In this document: positions 1 through 7,895 of the stretch, piece after piece
How positions within the stretch are numbered: position 1 is the first letter of the stretch
Layout: every line of letters begins with the position of its first letter
Source: TMED27 sp037969235
GTDB taxonomy: Bacteria > Pseudomonadota > Alphaproteobacteria > Micavibrionales > Micavibrionaceae
Reading direction: 5' to 3'
Assembly: GCA_037969235.1 (NCBI GenBank)
Contig: JBBKXA010000091.1
Span: 1 to 64,000 of the forward strand
Length of the DNA stretch: 64,000 bases
Translations under genes and position numbers: made by a program
The notes under the pieces: generated by a model
The model's input: the letters and a program-made list of their open reading frames with translations, nothing else
What the model was told of the DNA's origin: nothing
Database searches by the model: none

Positions 1-56
1 GAACCTCCGACCCTTGGCTCCGGAAACCAATGCTCTATCCCCTGAGCTACGAGCGC
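1..56 (-). tRNA. tRNA-Arg (anticodon CCG), 3' part cut off by window edge
   Basis: Read on the minus strand, the segment begins with acceptor strand GCGCTCG, then a D-arm (GCTC/GAGC) and an anticodon stem TTGGT/GCCAA enclosing loop TTCCGGA, which puts anticodon CCG at 21-23. The variable loop and the 5' strand of the T-stem (GGAGG followed by TTC) reach position 1. The rest of the T-arm and the acceptor 3' strand lie outside the window. CCG decodes the arginine codon CGG. Confidence 0.93.
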
Positions 57-91
57 ATATTTGCAAGTTATAGCGCGTTATTGCACAAATG

Positions 92-131
92 AAAAGAGGC
101 GTCTAATCCAATGATCAAACGCCCCTTTTTT
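92..131 (-). terminator. Rho-independent terminator, probably bidirectional
   Basis: GGCGT and ACGCC arms flank a roughly 16-nt loop. The plus side ends in a run of T and the minus side in TCTTTT. It lies just past the stop of the minus-strand CBS gene, so it most likely ends that transcript. Confidence 0.5.
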
Positions 132-159
132 GTTTCCAACAAAGGTAAGTATGCAGTAA

Positions 160-600
160 TTACGCAGCTTTAGCCTGTGTCGCACACCCAACAGTAATTT
201 CCTGTAGGGCGTCACCCGTTTTCGCGCGGTGACATGCTTGTGAAACATCACCCAATGAGACTACTCCCACTAGGCGTTTCTCCCTGTTCACAACTGGTAG
301 GCGACGAACTTTAATTTCGCTCATATTGTCGCAAATCTCTTCTACGCTTTGGTCATCGTAGCAATAAAAAGTCTTAGGTGTCATAACGTCGCGCACTTTT
401 GTTTTCGCGGGGTCTTTGCCTGCCGCGCAGCAACGAATTGTAATATCACGATCAGTCACCATACCAATCAAGCGGTCATTCTCACCCACAGGCATAAAAC
501 CAAAATCACCATCGCGCATTTGCGCGGCAACTTCTTGGATAGTCTGATCGGGTGTAATAAATTTAAAGTCCTTAGACATGACGTCTTTGATAAGTGACAT
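160..600 (-). CDS. Tandem CBS-domain protein
   Basis: A 146-residue cytoplasmic protein made almost entirely of two CBS motifs, at about residues 7-60 and 72-125. Each has the usual pattern of a 'DVM' start, a hydrophobic 'GFMPV' or 'RRLPVV' strand and a 'GMVTDRDI' or 'GVVSLGDV' end. Paired CBS motifs form a Bateman module that usually binds adenine nucleotides. With no enzyme domain attached, this is probably a stand-alone sensor or regulatory subunit; its partner is unknown. The ATG is preceded by AAAGG at a good distance. It lies downstream of the ABC ATPase on the same strand, 113 bp away, so it may be transcribed separately. Confidence 0.88.
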   Translation of the reverse strand: MSLIKDVMSKDFKFITPDQTIQEVAAQMRDGDFGFMPVGENDRLIGMVTDRDITIRCCAAGKDPAKTKVRDVMTPKTFYCYDDQSVEEICDNMSEIKVRRLPVVNREKRLVGVVSLGDVSQACHRAKTGDALQEITVGCATQAKAA

Positions 601-713
601 AGGAACAACCTTTCGAAATTATTTTATGGAGTGCATAAAATAAACCACAAACGCAAAAGCGGCGCAAGAAAAATATATATTTAACCTCTATCGTGTTGTT
701 TTATTACTAAATT

Positions 714-1673
714 TTAGGACGCTTTGGCCTGTGTCAATTGAATAAACACATCTTCAAGGTCACTGTCAGTCGTAGAAATGTCAACGATCTCCAACCCTTC
801 GGAATGAATTAATTCAAGCATCTCCCCTATAGATTGCTCCCCTGGTGTATAGCGAATCATAAGCGTGCGCCGCCCTTCTTTAACCGCGCAATATTTATCA
901 AGCGCGGCAGGGATATCATTTAAAGGTTGCGACAAACGGAAGCGAATTTCCTTGTTATCTATGCGCCCCAACAATGTTTCCGTAGCCTCATGCGCGATCA
1001 CTTCTCCATGATTTATAATCGCAATTTCATCGCATAATTCTTCAGCTTCTTCGAGATAATGCGTCGTCAGCAAAATCGTAACGCCGCGCGCATTCAGCTC
1101 CTTCACATTTTGCCAAAGCTGTTTGCGTAGCTCAACATCCACGCCCGCTGTCGGCTCATCAAGCACCAAAATCGGCGGATTATGTACCATCGCCTTGGCC
1201 ATCATCAAGCGCCGCTTCATTCCGCCCGACAAACTGCGCGTATAAGCATTGGCTTTATCTTCCAGCCCCACCATTCGCAGTAATTCCATTGTACGACGAT
1301 CTTTTTTCGGCACGCCATAAAGCCCTGCCATCAATTCTAAAAGCTGCGCTGGCGAAAAAAATGCGTCATAATTAATTTCTTGCGGAACAATCCCAATCGC
1401 CGCCTTGGCATTACGGGAATCTTGGGCGATATCAATATCCCATATCCGCACATCGCCCGACGTTTTCATCACCAAACCCGCCATAATATTTATCAGAGTG
1501 GACTTCCCTGCACCATTTGGGCCCAAAAGTCCGAAAATTGAGCCGCGTTTAACGTTTAAAGATACGTCGCGCAACGCAATTTTCTCAGGCGCGTTTTTAC
1601 GATCCGCCTTATAAGTTTTATTAAGATGAGAAATTTCAATCGCGTTTATAGGGGCTTGGTTTAAAGTGTTCAT
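714..1673 (-). CDS. ABC transporter ATP-binding protein (ABC-2/DrrA-NodI type)
   Basis: A 319-residue ATPase subunit. Walker A GPNGAGKS is at residues 51-58, the Q-loop Gln near 98, signature LSGGM at 148-152, Walker B ILVLDEP at 168-174 and the switch His in TTHYLEEAEE near 205. The roughly 90-residue C-terminal extension is typical of the CcmA/NodI/DrrA branch, which works with ABC-2 permeases in export of drugs, polysaccharides or lipids. No permease gene is adjacent: the next gene upstream is divergent and the next downstream is the CBS protein. The substrate cannot be inferred. The permease is presumably encoded elsewhere. Confidence 0.88.
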   Translation of the reverse strand: MNTLNQAPINAIEISHLNKTYKADRKNAPEKIALRDVSLNVKRGSIFGLLGPNGAGKSTLINIMAGLVMKTSGDVRIWDIDIAQDSRNAKAAIGIVPQEINYDAFFSPAQLLELMAGLYGVPKKDRRTMELLRMVGLEDKANAYTRSLSGGMKRRLMMAKAMVHNPPILVLDEPTAGVDVELRKQLWQNVKELNARGVTILLTTHYLEEAEELCDEIAIINHGEVIAHEATETLLGRIDNKEIRFRLSQPLNDIPAALDKYCAVKEGRRTLMIRYTPGEQSIGEMLELIHSEGLEIVDISTTDSDLEDVFIQLTQAKAS

Positions 1674-1834
1674 AGCTTATGAGATAACCTGTTTAAAAAG
1701 AATGTCCAGATATTTCATACCCACAAAAAATATAAAAACACACATAAAAAATTGGGAACACATTTTTTGTGTGATACGTTGTAGCCGTAGCAGATGACTG
1801 TTAATCGTATCATGTAATATTAAGGATTTAAAAA

Positions 1835-2179
1835 ATGAACAAATTTGTTTTAATTGCTGGAGTGGCCATCTTATCCACCCTACCGATCTATAATGCACAA
1901 GCTGGCTTGCTCGACTTCTTTTTCAAAAGCGATACGAAAGTCAGCAGTGGCGAAAGCGTAGACGCCGATCAACAAAATCAAGGCGCACAAGCAGAAATCG
2001 AAGTGAACAATGACGTAAGCGCTGACCAAAATTTAACCAACCTCGATGAAAGCCGCGCAGAATTAGAATCTCGCGCCCAAGAAGCCAGAGGCGATGCTGA
2101 AGGTCGCATCCAAGATTTAAATAACAACACCAATGGCGGCGTTCAAGCTTCAGCGACAACCAAAGTTGAAATGCATTAA
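1835..2179 (+). CDS. Small exported protein of unknown function
   Basis: A 114-residue protein with a clear signal peptide: basic start MNK, hydrophobic core, and probable cleavage after AQA near residue 23. The mature part is short and hydrophilic, rich in Asp, Glu, Asn, Gln and Ala, with no cysteine or further membrane segment. It looks partly disordered or helical. No family is recognised. ATG is preceded by TAAGGA at a good distance, and a strong terminator follows at 2203-2234, so it is a monocistronic unit divergent from the ABC ATPase. Confidence 0.72.
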   Translation: MNKFVLIAGVAILSTLPIYNAQAGLLDFFFKSDTKVSSGESVDADQQNQGAQAEIEVNNDVSADQNLTNLDESRAELESRAQEARGDAEGRIQDLNNNTNGGVQASATTKVEMH

Positions 2180-2202
2180 AATCTTGCATCAATATAAATT
2201 TC

Positions 2203-2234
2203 AAAAAAGGAGCATAACTTTGTGCTCCTTTTTT
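2203..2234 (+). terminator. Rho-independent terminator after the small exported protein
   Basis: AAAAAAGGAGCA and TGCTCCTTTTTT are perfect 12-nt arms around an 8-nt loop, ending in a T-run. It stops transcription before the yfgM-bamB-der unit. Confidence 0.88.
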
Positions 2235-2256
2235 ATAAGCTGACGTATTGATACGC

Positions 2257-2285
2257 TTGCGCTTTATCCACCAGCTTTGTATGTT
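2257..2285 (+). promoter_or_regulatory. Candidate sigma70-type promoter for yfgM-bamB-der
   Basis: TTGCGC (2257-2262) and TATGTT (2280-2285) are separated by 17 bp. They lie between the preceding terminator and the first gene of the unit, 30 bp before its ATG. Match to consensus is moderate. Confidence 0.35.
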
Positions 2286-2314
2286 TGAAACATTAAATAA
2301 TTTAAGGAATCAAA

Positions 2315-2992
2315 ATGAGTGATCTATTACGCGAAGTCGATGATGCAATGCACCAAGAGCGCATGGCTAAAATATGGCATGAAAACAGGCCTTACATCAT
2401 CGGTTTCATTGTGGGAACAATCATTCTGACGGGCGTTTTTTCATTCTATCGCAGCTGGAATTTAAACGTGCAACAAGAACAAACCGCCGCCGTATTGGAT
2501 TACCAAAGCGCAGAAAATTACCCGCAAAACATCTTGGAAATGGAAAAAATAGATTTACGTGATGGCATTCGCGGCGTGGCGATGCTGCATGCCGCAGGCA
2601 CATTTTTAGACGAGGATAAGCCAGACCAAGCCCTCGCGCTCTATACGCGTGTCGCCCAAGATAAAGGCATAGACAGCGATCTACGCGATCTCGGTATTTT
2701 GATGCAAACGCGTTTAATGATGAATGAAAGTGATAATAAGACTGCAGATTCTTTCGTGAATGACGGGAAAACTTTAATTGAAAACCTACGCCCCGTGCTC
2801 TCCAATGCCAAAAGTCCGTGGCTCAATCCCGCTCGCATCGAAGCCGCCGTCATTAGCGCCCACATCCAAGGCAATTATGACGCTGCCATCGCCTATCTCG
2901 ATAGCGTGATAAAAACTGAACATTTGCCACAATCACTCAAAGATCGCGCTAATGCACTTATCCATATCTACACACTCGAAAAAGCAGGATAA
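2315..2992 (+). CDS. YfgM-like membrane-anchored TPR protein
   Basis: A 225-residue protein with a short cytoplasmic N-terminus (SDLLREVDDAMHQERMAKIW), one membrane segment at about residues 28-46, and a periplasmic helical-repeat region of the TPR_21/YfgM type. YfgM is an inner-membrane partner of the periplasmic chaperone network and of SecYEG in E. coli. The location directly upstream of bamB and der matches the conserved yfgM-bamB-der order and supports the assignment, since the repeats themselves are degenerate. TAAGGA lies at a usable distance before the ATG. The next gene begins 5 bp after the stop. Confidence 0.8.
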   Translation: MSDLLREVDDAMHQERMAKIWHENRPYIIGFIVGTIILTGVFSFYRSWNLNVQQEQTAAVLDYQSAENYPQNILEMEKIDLRDGIRGVAMLHAAGTFLDEDKPDQALALYTRVAQDKGIDSDLRDLGILMQTRLMMNESDNKTADSFVNDGKTLIENLRPVLSNAKSPWLNPARIEAAVISAHIQGNYDAAIAYLDSVIKTEHLPQSLKDRANALIHIYTLEKAG

Positions 2993-2997
2993 TTTTC

Positions 2998-4320
2998 ATG
3001 ACTGTATTCAAAAACACATGCCTTGGCCTATGCGCTTGTCTCCTTTTATCCGGTTGCGGTATCGGAAGTTTATTTGAATCCGACAAAGACGCACCGTTAA
3101 AAGGTGAGCGCATTTCGGTGCTTGAATTACAAAAAGAATTGGAGCCAGATGACGCCGCATTAGAGTCGCAAGGTTTAATAATGCCCGAAGCTTGGACTAA
3201 CGAATTCTGGCCGCAAGTGGGTGGCTACCCCAATCATTCAATGCAAAACCTCTCTCTCAATCAAGGCGCATTGAAACAAGTCTGGAAAGCCGATATCGGC
3301 AAAGGCGCAAGCAATGAAATCCCCCTCATCACCCAACCCGTAATCGTAGACGGGCGCATCTTCACGCTCGATACCGATAACCACGTCACCGCATTCGACA
3401 TTACAAACGGCAAAGAAATATGGCGCAAAGATGTCGGCGTAGATGACGAAGATGATTCCGTCATCGCAGGTGGCATAGCCACAAGCGGCGGATTTTTATA
3501 TATCACCAATGGATTCAATGAAGTGCTCGCACTTAAGCCCACCGATGGCGGGTTAATTTGGCGCAAAACGCTTCCCGCGCCGTCACGTGCCGCGCCGACT
3601 GTGATTGATGACCGAGTTTTCATCACGACACTCGATAGCCGCTTAATGGCGCTTAATGCCAATGACGGAAGCGTGATTTGGGAATACACAGGCATCAGCG
3701 ACGAAGCTTCATTGGTCGGTGCACCAAGCGCCGCCGCCAATCAAGACATCGTTGTCCCCGCTTTTTCATCAGGTGAAATCACCGCATTGCGCGTTGAAAA
3801 CGGCTCGATAGCTTGGAGCGACAACCTTTCCAACGTTCGCGGATTTGGCGGTATTTCTGCCATCACTGACATCCGCGCCCTGCCCGTCATTGATAAAGGT
3901 ATGATCATCGCCATCAGCTTTTCTGGCCGCCTTGTCGCCATTGATGAACGCACAGGATCGCGCGTCTGGCAACGCCAAATCAGCGGTTCACAAACACCGT
4001 GGGTCGCTGGTAATCACGTCTTTATTCTATCCAGTGATAATCGTCTCATCGCATTGGGACGTGATAACGGCTCAATCCGCTGGATCACCCAATTGCCACG
4101 CTTTGATGATGGCGATCCCATCTTGTTTTCTGGCCCAGTCTTAGCCGGAGGCCGCCTAATCTTAGCAGGAAGCGAAGGCCGCGTAGTCGAAGTACAACCC
4201 GAAAATGGTACGGTCATTCGTGAATGGGAAGCCGAAGGCACAGTGAGCATTCCGCCCATCGTCGCCAACAACACATTATTCCTGCTCGATCGCGACGGAA
4301 AGCTGAGCGCCTATCGATAA
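2998..4320 (+). CDS. bamB: Outer-membrane assembly lipoprotein BamB
   Basis: A 440-residue lipoprotein. The lipobox L-S-G-C puts the acylated Cys at residue 20. The mature protein consists of repeated PQQ-type beta-propeller blades, each with an 'ALNANDGSVIWEY'-like strand (for example ITNGKEIWRKD, DGGLIWRKT, ENGSIAWSD, TGSRVWQRQ, DNGSIRWIT). BamB is a lipoprotein of the BAM complex that supports folding of beta-barrel outer-membrane proteins. Its position between the YfgM-like gene and der agrees with this. The stop TAA abuts the ATG of the next gene. Confidence 0.92.
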   Translation: MTVFKNTCLGLCACLLLSGCGIGSLFESDKDAPLKGERISVLELQKELEPDDAALESQGLIMPEAWTNEFWPQVGGYPNHSMQNLSLNQGALKQVWKADIGKGASNEIPLITQPVIVDGRIFTLDTDNHVTAFDITNGKEIWRKDVGVDDEDDSVIAGGIATSGGFLYITNGFNEVLALKPTDGGLIWRKTLPAPSRAAPTVIDDRVFITTLDSRLMALNANDGSVIWEYTGISDEASLVGAPSAAANQDIVVPAFSSGEITALRVENGSIAWSDNLSNVRGFGGISAITDIRALPVIDKGMIIAISFSGRLVAIDERTGSRVWQRQISGSQTPWVAGNHVFILSSDNRLIALGRDNGSIRWITQLPRFDDGDPILFSGPVLAGGRLILAGSEGRVVEVQPENGTVIREWEAEGTVSIPPIVANNTLFLLDRDGKLSAYR

Positions 4321-4863
4321 ATGAAAGATAGCTTCCGTGCATTTGCAAAAAAGATTGTTTCTAAATTTATAAATTTTAGAAACAATCACCCGCTTATTTT
4401 CAAATCAATACAAATTATCTGCTTTTTATGGGTGTGTATAACATTAAGCACGGTGCATATATTGGGTTTTAACAATCTTATACTCACACCGCAAACAGAA
4501 AACGCCGCTTTTGGTTTTACCGAACACAATATAAACGATGCCAATCCAGCATTTGAAAAATATTACAAAAATCTTGATTTAAAAAACATGAATACACCAC
4601 GCGTAAAAAATGAACTCATCGTATTCAACAATCAATTTAACACAGATTATCTTTGCAAAGCTAATAGCGGCGTCGATTTCACTTACACGTGTACAAACAT
4701 AGCGCTGCAAATAATCGTAAGCTATATCCCACTCATACTGACATTCATGTTTTTTGGCTTCGTATTTCCACCCTACCTTGTTTTAAGCGTAATCATGGCG
4801 CTGCCATTCATCATTGTTTTATTCGCCATAAAGAATTTATTGTTGCAGACATGTGTAAGATAG
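4321..4863 (+). CDS. Orphan membrane protein inserted between bamB and der
   Basis: 180 residues, unrecognised. A basic N-terminus (KDSFRAFAKKIVSKF) precedes a membrane segment at about residues 33-53. Then comes a roughly 80-residue hydrophilic, Asn-rich loop with two cysteines (CKANS and TYTCTN), followed by two membrane segments at about 128-150 and 152-172. The start codon follows the bamB stop directly (TAAATG), so it is probably translated by coupling. Base use is visibly AT-richer than in bamB and der, and it interrupts a normally tight bamB-der pair. This suggests a lineage-specific acquisition. Function unknown. Confidence 0.62.
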   Translation: MKDSFRAFAKKIVSKFINFRNNHPLIFKSIQIICFLWVCITLSTVHILGFNNLILTPQTENAAFGFTEHNINDANPAFEKYYKNLDLKNMNTPRVKNELIVFNNQFNTDYLCKANSGVDFTYTCTNIALQIIVSYIPLILTFMFFGFVFPPYLVLSVIMALPFIIVLFAIKNLLLQTCVR

Positions 4864-4895
4864 ACTCTGCGCACACTTCATGATAGAAAACGCAC

Positions 4896-6308
4896 ATGTT
4901 TACACTTGCGCTCATAGGCCGTCCAAATGTCGGTAAATCCACGCTGTTTAACCGTATTGCGGGTAAGAAGCTGGCTATCGTTGATGACACCCCTGGTGTA
5001 ACCCGCGACTGGCGCACCGCCGAAGGCTATTTCTTTGATCGTGAAGTGCGCGTTATTGATACCGCTGGTCTCGAAGAAAGCTTCGATAGCTCAATCCAAG
5101 GGCGCATGCGTCAACAAACTGAATCCGCTCTGCGCAATGCCGACGCCGCTTTATTTATAATTGATGGCCGCGCCGGAGTCACACCATTAGATATGCATTT
5201 CGCCCAATGGCTTCGCCGCCGTAAAATGCCCGTAATTCTCGCGGTCAATAAAGGTGAAAACGAAAAGGCCGTAGCCAGTGCCATCGGCGAAGCATACAGT
5301 CTCGGCCTCGGTGAGCCGCACTTAATTTCCGCTGAACATGGACATGGCATGGAAGACATCTACCACGCCCTCACACCTTTCTTCCCCGAAGAAGATAAAA
5401 AAAGCGAAAGCGCCGCCGATAACGCCGAAGATTTCGGAGATCTAGACGAACTGGAAGGGATAGAAGATTTTGAATTCGCCCAAGAAGCTGACGATCCAGA
5501 AAAACCAGTAAAAATCGCCATCGTAGGCCGCCCGAATGTTGGAAAATCTACCCTTTTGAACGCTATCGTCCAAGATCAGCGCGTCATGACCGGCCCCGAA
5601 GCAGGTATCACCCGCGATGCTATCGCCGTAGATTGGGAATATAAAGATCGTAAATTCCGCCTTGTCGACACCGCCGGTATGCGCCGCAAATCAAAAGTAC
5701 AAAACAACATTGAAAAAATGAGTGTCGAAGATTCCATGCGCGCCATTCGCCTCGCGCAATTGGTCATCCTCGTCATTGACGGAACTGAGCTTTTTGAAAA
5801 ACAAGATTTACAAATCGCCGAGCATATCATCAATGAAGGCCGCGCACTCGTGCTGGCCATCAATAAATGGGATGATGTGCAAGACCGTGAAAACGTGCTT
5901 GAAGAAATAGAATACAAAGCAAAGACCTCGCTGGCGCAACTCAAGGACATTCCCTATCAAACCACCTCGGCCTTAAACGGCAAAAACATCAATAAACTGC
6001 TTGATCGCTGCATTTATACATACGAGATGTGGAACATGCGGATCAAGACTTCAGGATTGAACAAATGGCTCGCGAAAATGGAGAGCCAAAATCCCGCGCC
6101 ATTGATTTCCGGTCGCCCCAACCGCTTAAAGTACATCACGCAAATTAAAACCCGTCCGCCAACTTTCGCGATGTGGGTTGCACGCCCAGACAAGCTACCC
6201 GAAGCGCATAAACGTTTTATTGTCAACGGCCTTCGCCGCGATTATAAAATACCAGGCGTTCCAATTCGTCTGTTGATTCGTAAATCCAAAAATCCATATA
6301 ATGAATAA
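4896..6308 (+). CDS. der: Ribosome-assembly GTPase Der (EngA)
   Basis: A 470-residue protein with the double-GTPase architecture unique to Der. The first G1 motif GRPNVGKST is at residues 8-16 and the second at about 211-219, with an acidic linker (about 167-205) between them. Each domain has its G3 motif (DTAGLEE, DTAGMRR). G4 is NKWD in domain 2 but reads NKGE in domain 1, a departure from NKxD that I recall from other alphaproteobacteria. A C-terminal KH-like domain ends in PGVPIRLLIR. Der acts in maturation of the 50S subunit. Confidence 0.96.
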   Translation: MFTLALIGRPNVGKSTLFNRIAGKKLAIVDDTPGVTRDWRTAEGYFFDREVRVIDTAGLEESFDSSIQGRMRQQTESALRNADAALFIIDGRAGVTPLDMHFAQWLRRRKMPVILAVNKGENEKAVASAIGEAYSLGLGEPHLISAEHGHGMEDIYHALTPFFPEEDKKSESAADNAEDFGDLDELEGIEDFEFAQEADDPEKPVKIAIVGRPNVGKSTLLNAIVQDQRVMTGPEAGITRDAIAVDWEYKDRKFRLVDTAGMRRKSKVQNNIEKMSVEDSMRAIRLAQLVILVIDGTELFEKQDLQIAEHIINEGRALVLAINKWDDVQDRENVLEEIEYKAKTSLAQLKDIPYQTTSALNGKNINKLLDRCIYTYEMWNMRIKTSGLNKWLAKMESQNPAPLISGRPNRLKYITQIKTRPPTFAMWVARPDKLPEAHKRFIVNGLRRDYKIPGVPIRLLIRKSKNPYNE

Positions 6309-6336
6309 ATCATTCAATTAAGAAGGAAATATAAGC

Positions 6337-7224
6337 ATGCCCGAACTCCCAACCGAAATTCTTAATCTAGACTCAGAATCTATGGATGGCGTGTTGCTCA
6401 TAATTACCACATGGGGCATGCGCTTACTGACGGCTGTTGCCATTCTTGTCGGGGGTTGGGTGGTTGGAAACTGGGTCAGTAAACGCATCACAAACATGAA
6501 AAAACTTGATGATACGCTTAAATCATTCTTAGGCGGGCTATTCAAATACGCGATCATGGCGATAGCTTTTGTCGCATTGCTCGGACAACTTGGTGTACAA
6601 ACCGCCAGCTTACTCGCTGTACTCGGCGCGGCAGGTTTAGCAATTGGCTTAGCGCTGCAAGGCACGCTATCAAACGTAGCCGCTGGCGTGATGCTCCTTA
6701 TTCTTCGCCCATTTAGCGTCGGTGATTACATTGAAACTGGCAGCATCAAAGGCACAGTCAAATCCTTAAGCTTGTTCGTCACTGAACTAGCCACTGTCGA
6801 TAACGTGCATATTTTCGCACCCAATTCTCAAGTCTGGGATACAGAAATTTTTAATTTCAGCCGCAACACTCAGCGCCGCATTGATCTCGTGAACGGCATT
6901 TCTTATGGCGATGATATCGATAAAGCCATCAAAGCTATAGAAAAAATCGTATCTAATGATGATCGTCTGGTCACCACAAAAGGTAAGGAACCATTATATT
7001 TCGTTAGCTCTTTAGGCGATTCGTCCGTCAATGTGACTGCGCGTTTTTGGGTAAATACGTCCGAATATTGGCCAGCCAGATGGGATCTCACAAAATCCAC
7101 AAAAGAAGCGCTCGACAAAGCTGGAATCACCATCCCGTTCCCAACACGTACATTAGAGCTTAGCCCAGAAAGTGCGGAAGCGATGGCAGGCGGCGCAAAG
7201 GCAACAAAGAAAAAAGCAGCCTAA
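6337..7224 (+). CDS. MscS-family small-conductance mechanosensitive channel
   Basis: 295 residues, the length of E. coli MscS. Three N-terminal membrane helices (about residues 19-46, 63-85 and 88-125) lead into the pore-lining TM3 with Gly/Ala-rich packing (GAAGLAIGLALQGTLSNVAA). The beta domain motif RPFSVGDYIE and a C-terminal alpha/beta vestibule follow. Such channels release solutes on hypo-osmotic shock. AAGGAA precedes the ATG. The C-terminus ends in a short Lys/Ala tail (GGAKATKKKAA). It follows der by 28 bp and may be co-transcribed. Confidence 0.92.
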   Translation: MPELPTEILNLDSESMDGVLLIITTWGMRLLTAVAILVGGWVVGNWVSKRITNMKKLDDTLKSFLGGLFKYAIMAIAFVALLGQLGVQTASLLAVLGAAGLAIGLALQGTLSNVAAGVMLLILRPFSVGDYIETGSIKGTVKSLSLFVTELATVDNVHIFAPNSQVWDTEIFNFSRNTQRRIDLVNGISYGDDIDKAIKAIEKIVSNDDRLVTTKGKEPLYFVSSLGDSSVNVTARFWVNTSEYWPARWDLTKSTKEALDKAGITIPFPTRTLELSPESAEAMAGGAKATKKKAA

Positions 7225-7238
7225 ACAGCCCTAATCGA

Positions 7239-7811
7239 TCATACGGCATGCAGAGCATCACGAATATGGTCTGCAAATTCCAGCAATGTTTGATCGATCA
7301 ACATCCCGAATATAGCCACAAATCCACCCAGTTCCCAAGGAACTCGGAATACATGTGTTAATATATAACCGCTATACAAATACCCCACCATGATCATAAA
7401 AACGGCGTAACTTTCAAATTGTGTACTTTCTTGCGCGCCCAACGCTATAGCCACCAGCAAAGGGCTGGTAAGTGCCAGCATAGCAATATTAAACCAATTC
7501 ACGACATTGAGATATTTATAAAAATATTGAGTCCGCTCATAATGTTTAGAAAAACAAAACACTAGCCCCAAAAACCCTACTAAAGCCAAAATAGTGATCG
7601 GAGTATATAAAAATACAATGAGCGATGGAGAATATTCTGGTGACATTATAACGCGTACACCTAAAATCAGGGGCAGAATAACAAGAACAATAAGAAAGGA
7701 TTTCAAGGCGTCACTTCGGCTATTGCTAAAACGATCAAATCCCGCCTTCATAAACAGCACGATTTCAAAACATCCCAATAAATTTTGTTTAACTTGTTTA
7801 GATAAAAACAT
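7239..7811 (-). CDS. Polytopic membrane protein of unknown function
   Basis: A 190-residue integral membrane protein with about five hydrophobic segments, near residues 37-55, 64-86, 104-124, 132-152 and 158-176. The general pattern resembles Yip1-type membrane proteins, but I cannot make a firm family assignment. An excellent ribosome site (AGGGAGG) precedes the ATG. It lies downstream of purF on the same strand with an 84-bp gap, and is convergent with the mechanosensitive channel. Confidence 0.65.
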   Translation of the reverse strand: MFLSKQVKQNLLGCFEIVLFMKAGFDRFSNSRSDALKSFLIVLVILPLILGVRVIMSPEYSPSLIVFLYTPITILALVGFLGLVFCFSKHYERTQYFYKYLNVVNWFNIAMLALTSPLLVAIALGAQESTQFESYAVFMIMVGYLYSGYILTHVFRVPWELGGFVAIFGMLIDQTLLEFADHIRDALHAV

Positions 7812-7895
7812 GCTGAGCCTCCCTTAAAAACCGCATCCTTATATTTTACGGTAAATAATCCAAAGGCGCAAATTTTTATTGCTATAGTCTGATGC

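Noticed and set aside
714..1673. ABC ATPase as CcmA of a System I cytochrome c pathway
   Set aside because: At 319 residues with a C-terminal extension it fits DrrA/NodI exporters better than the ~200-residue CcmA, and no ccm genes are nearby.
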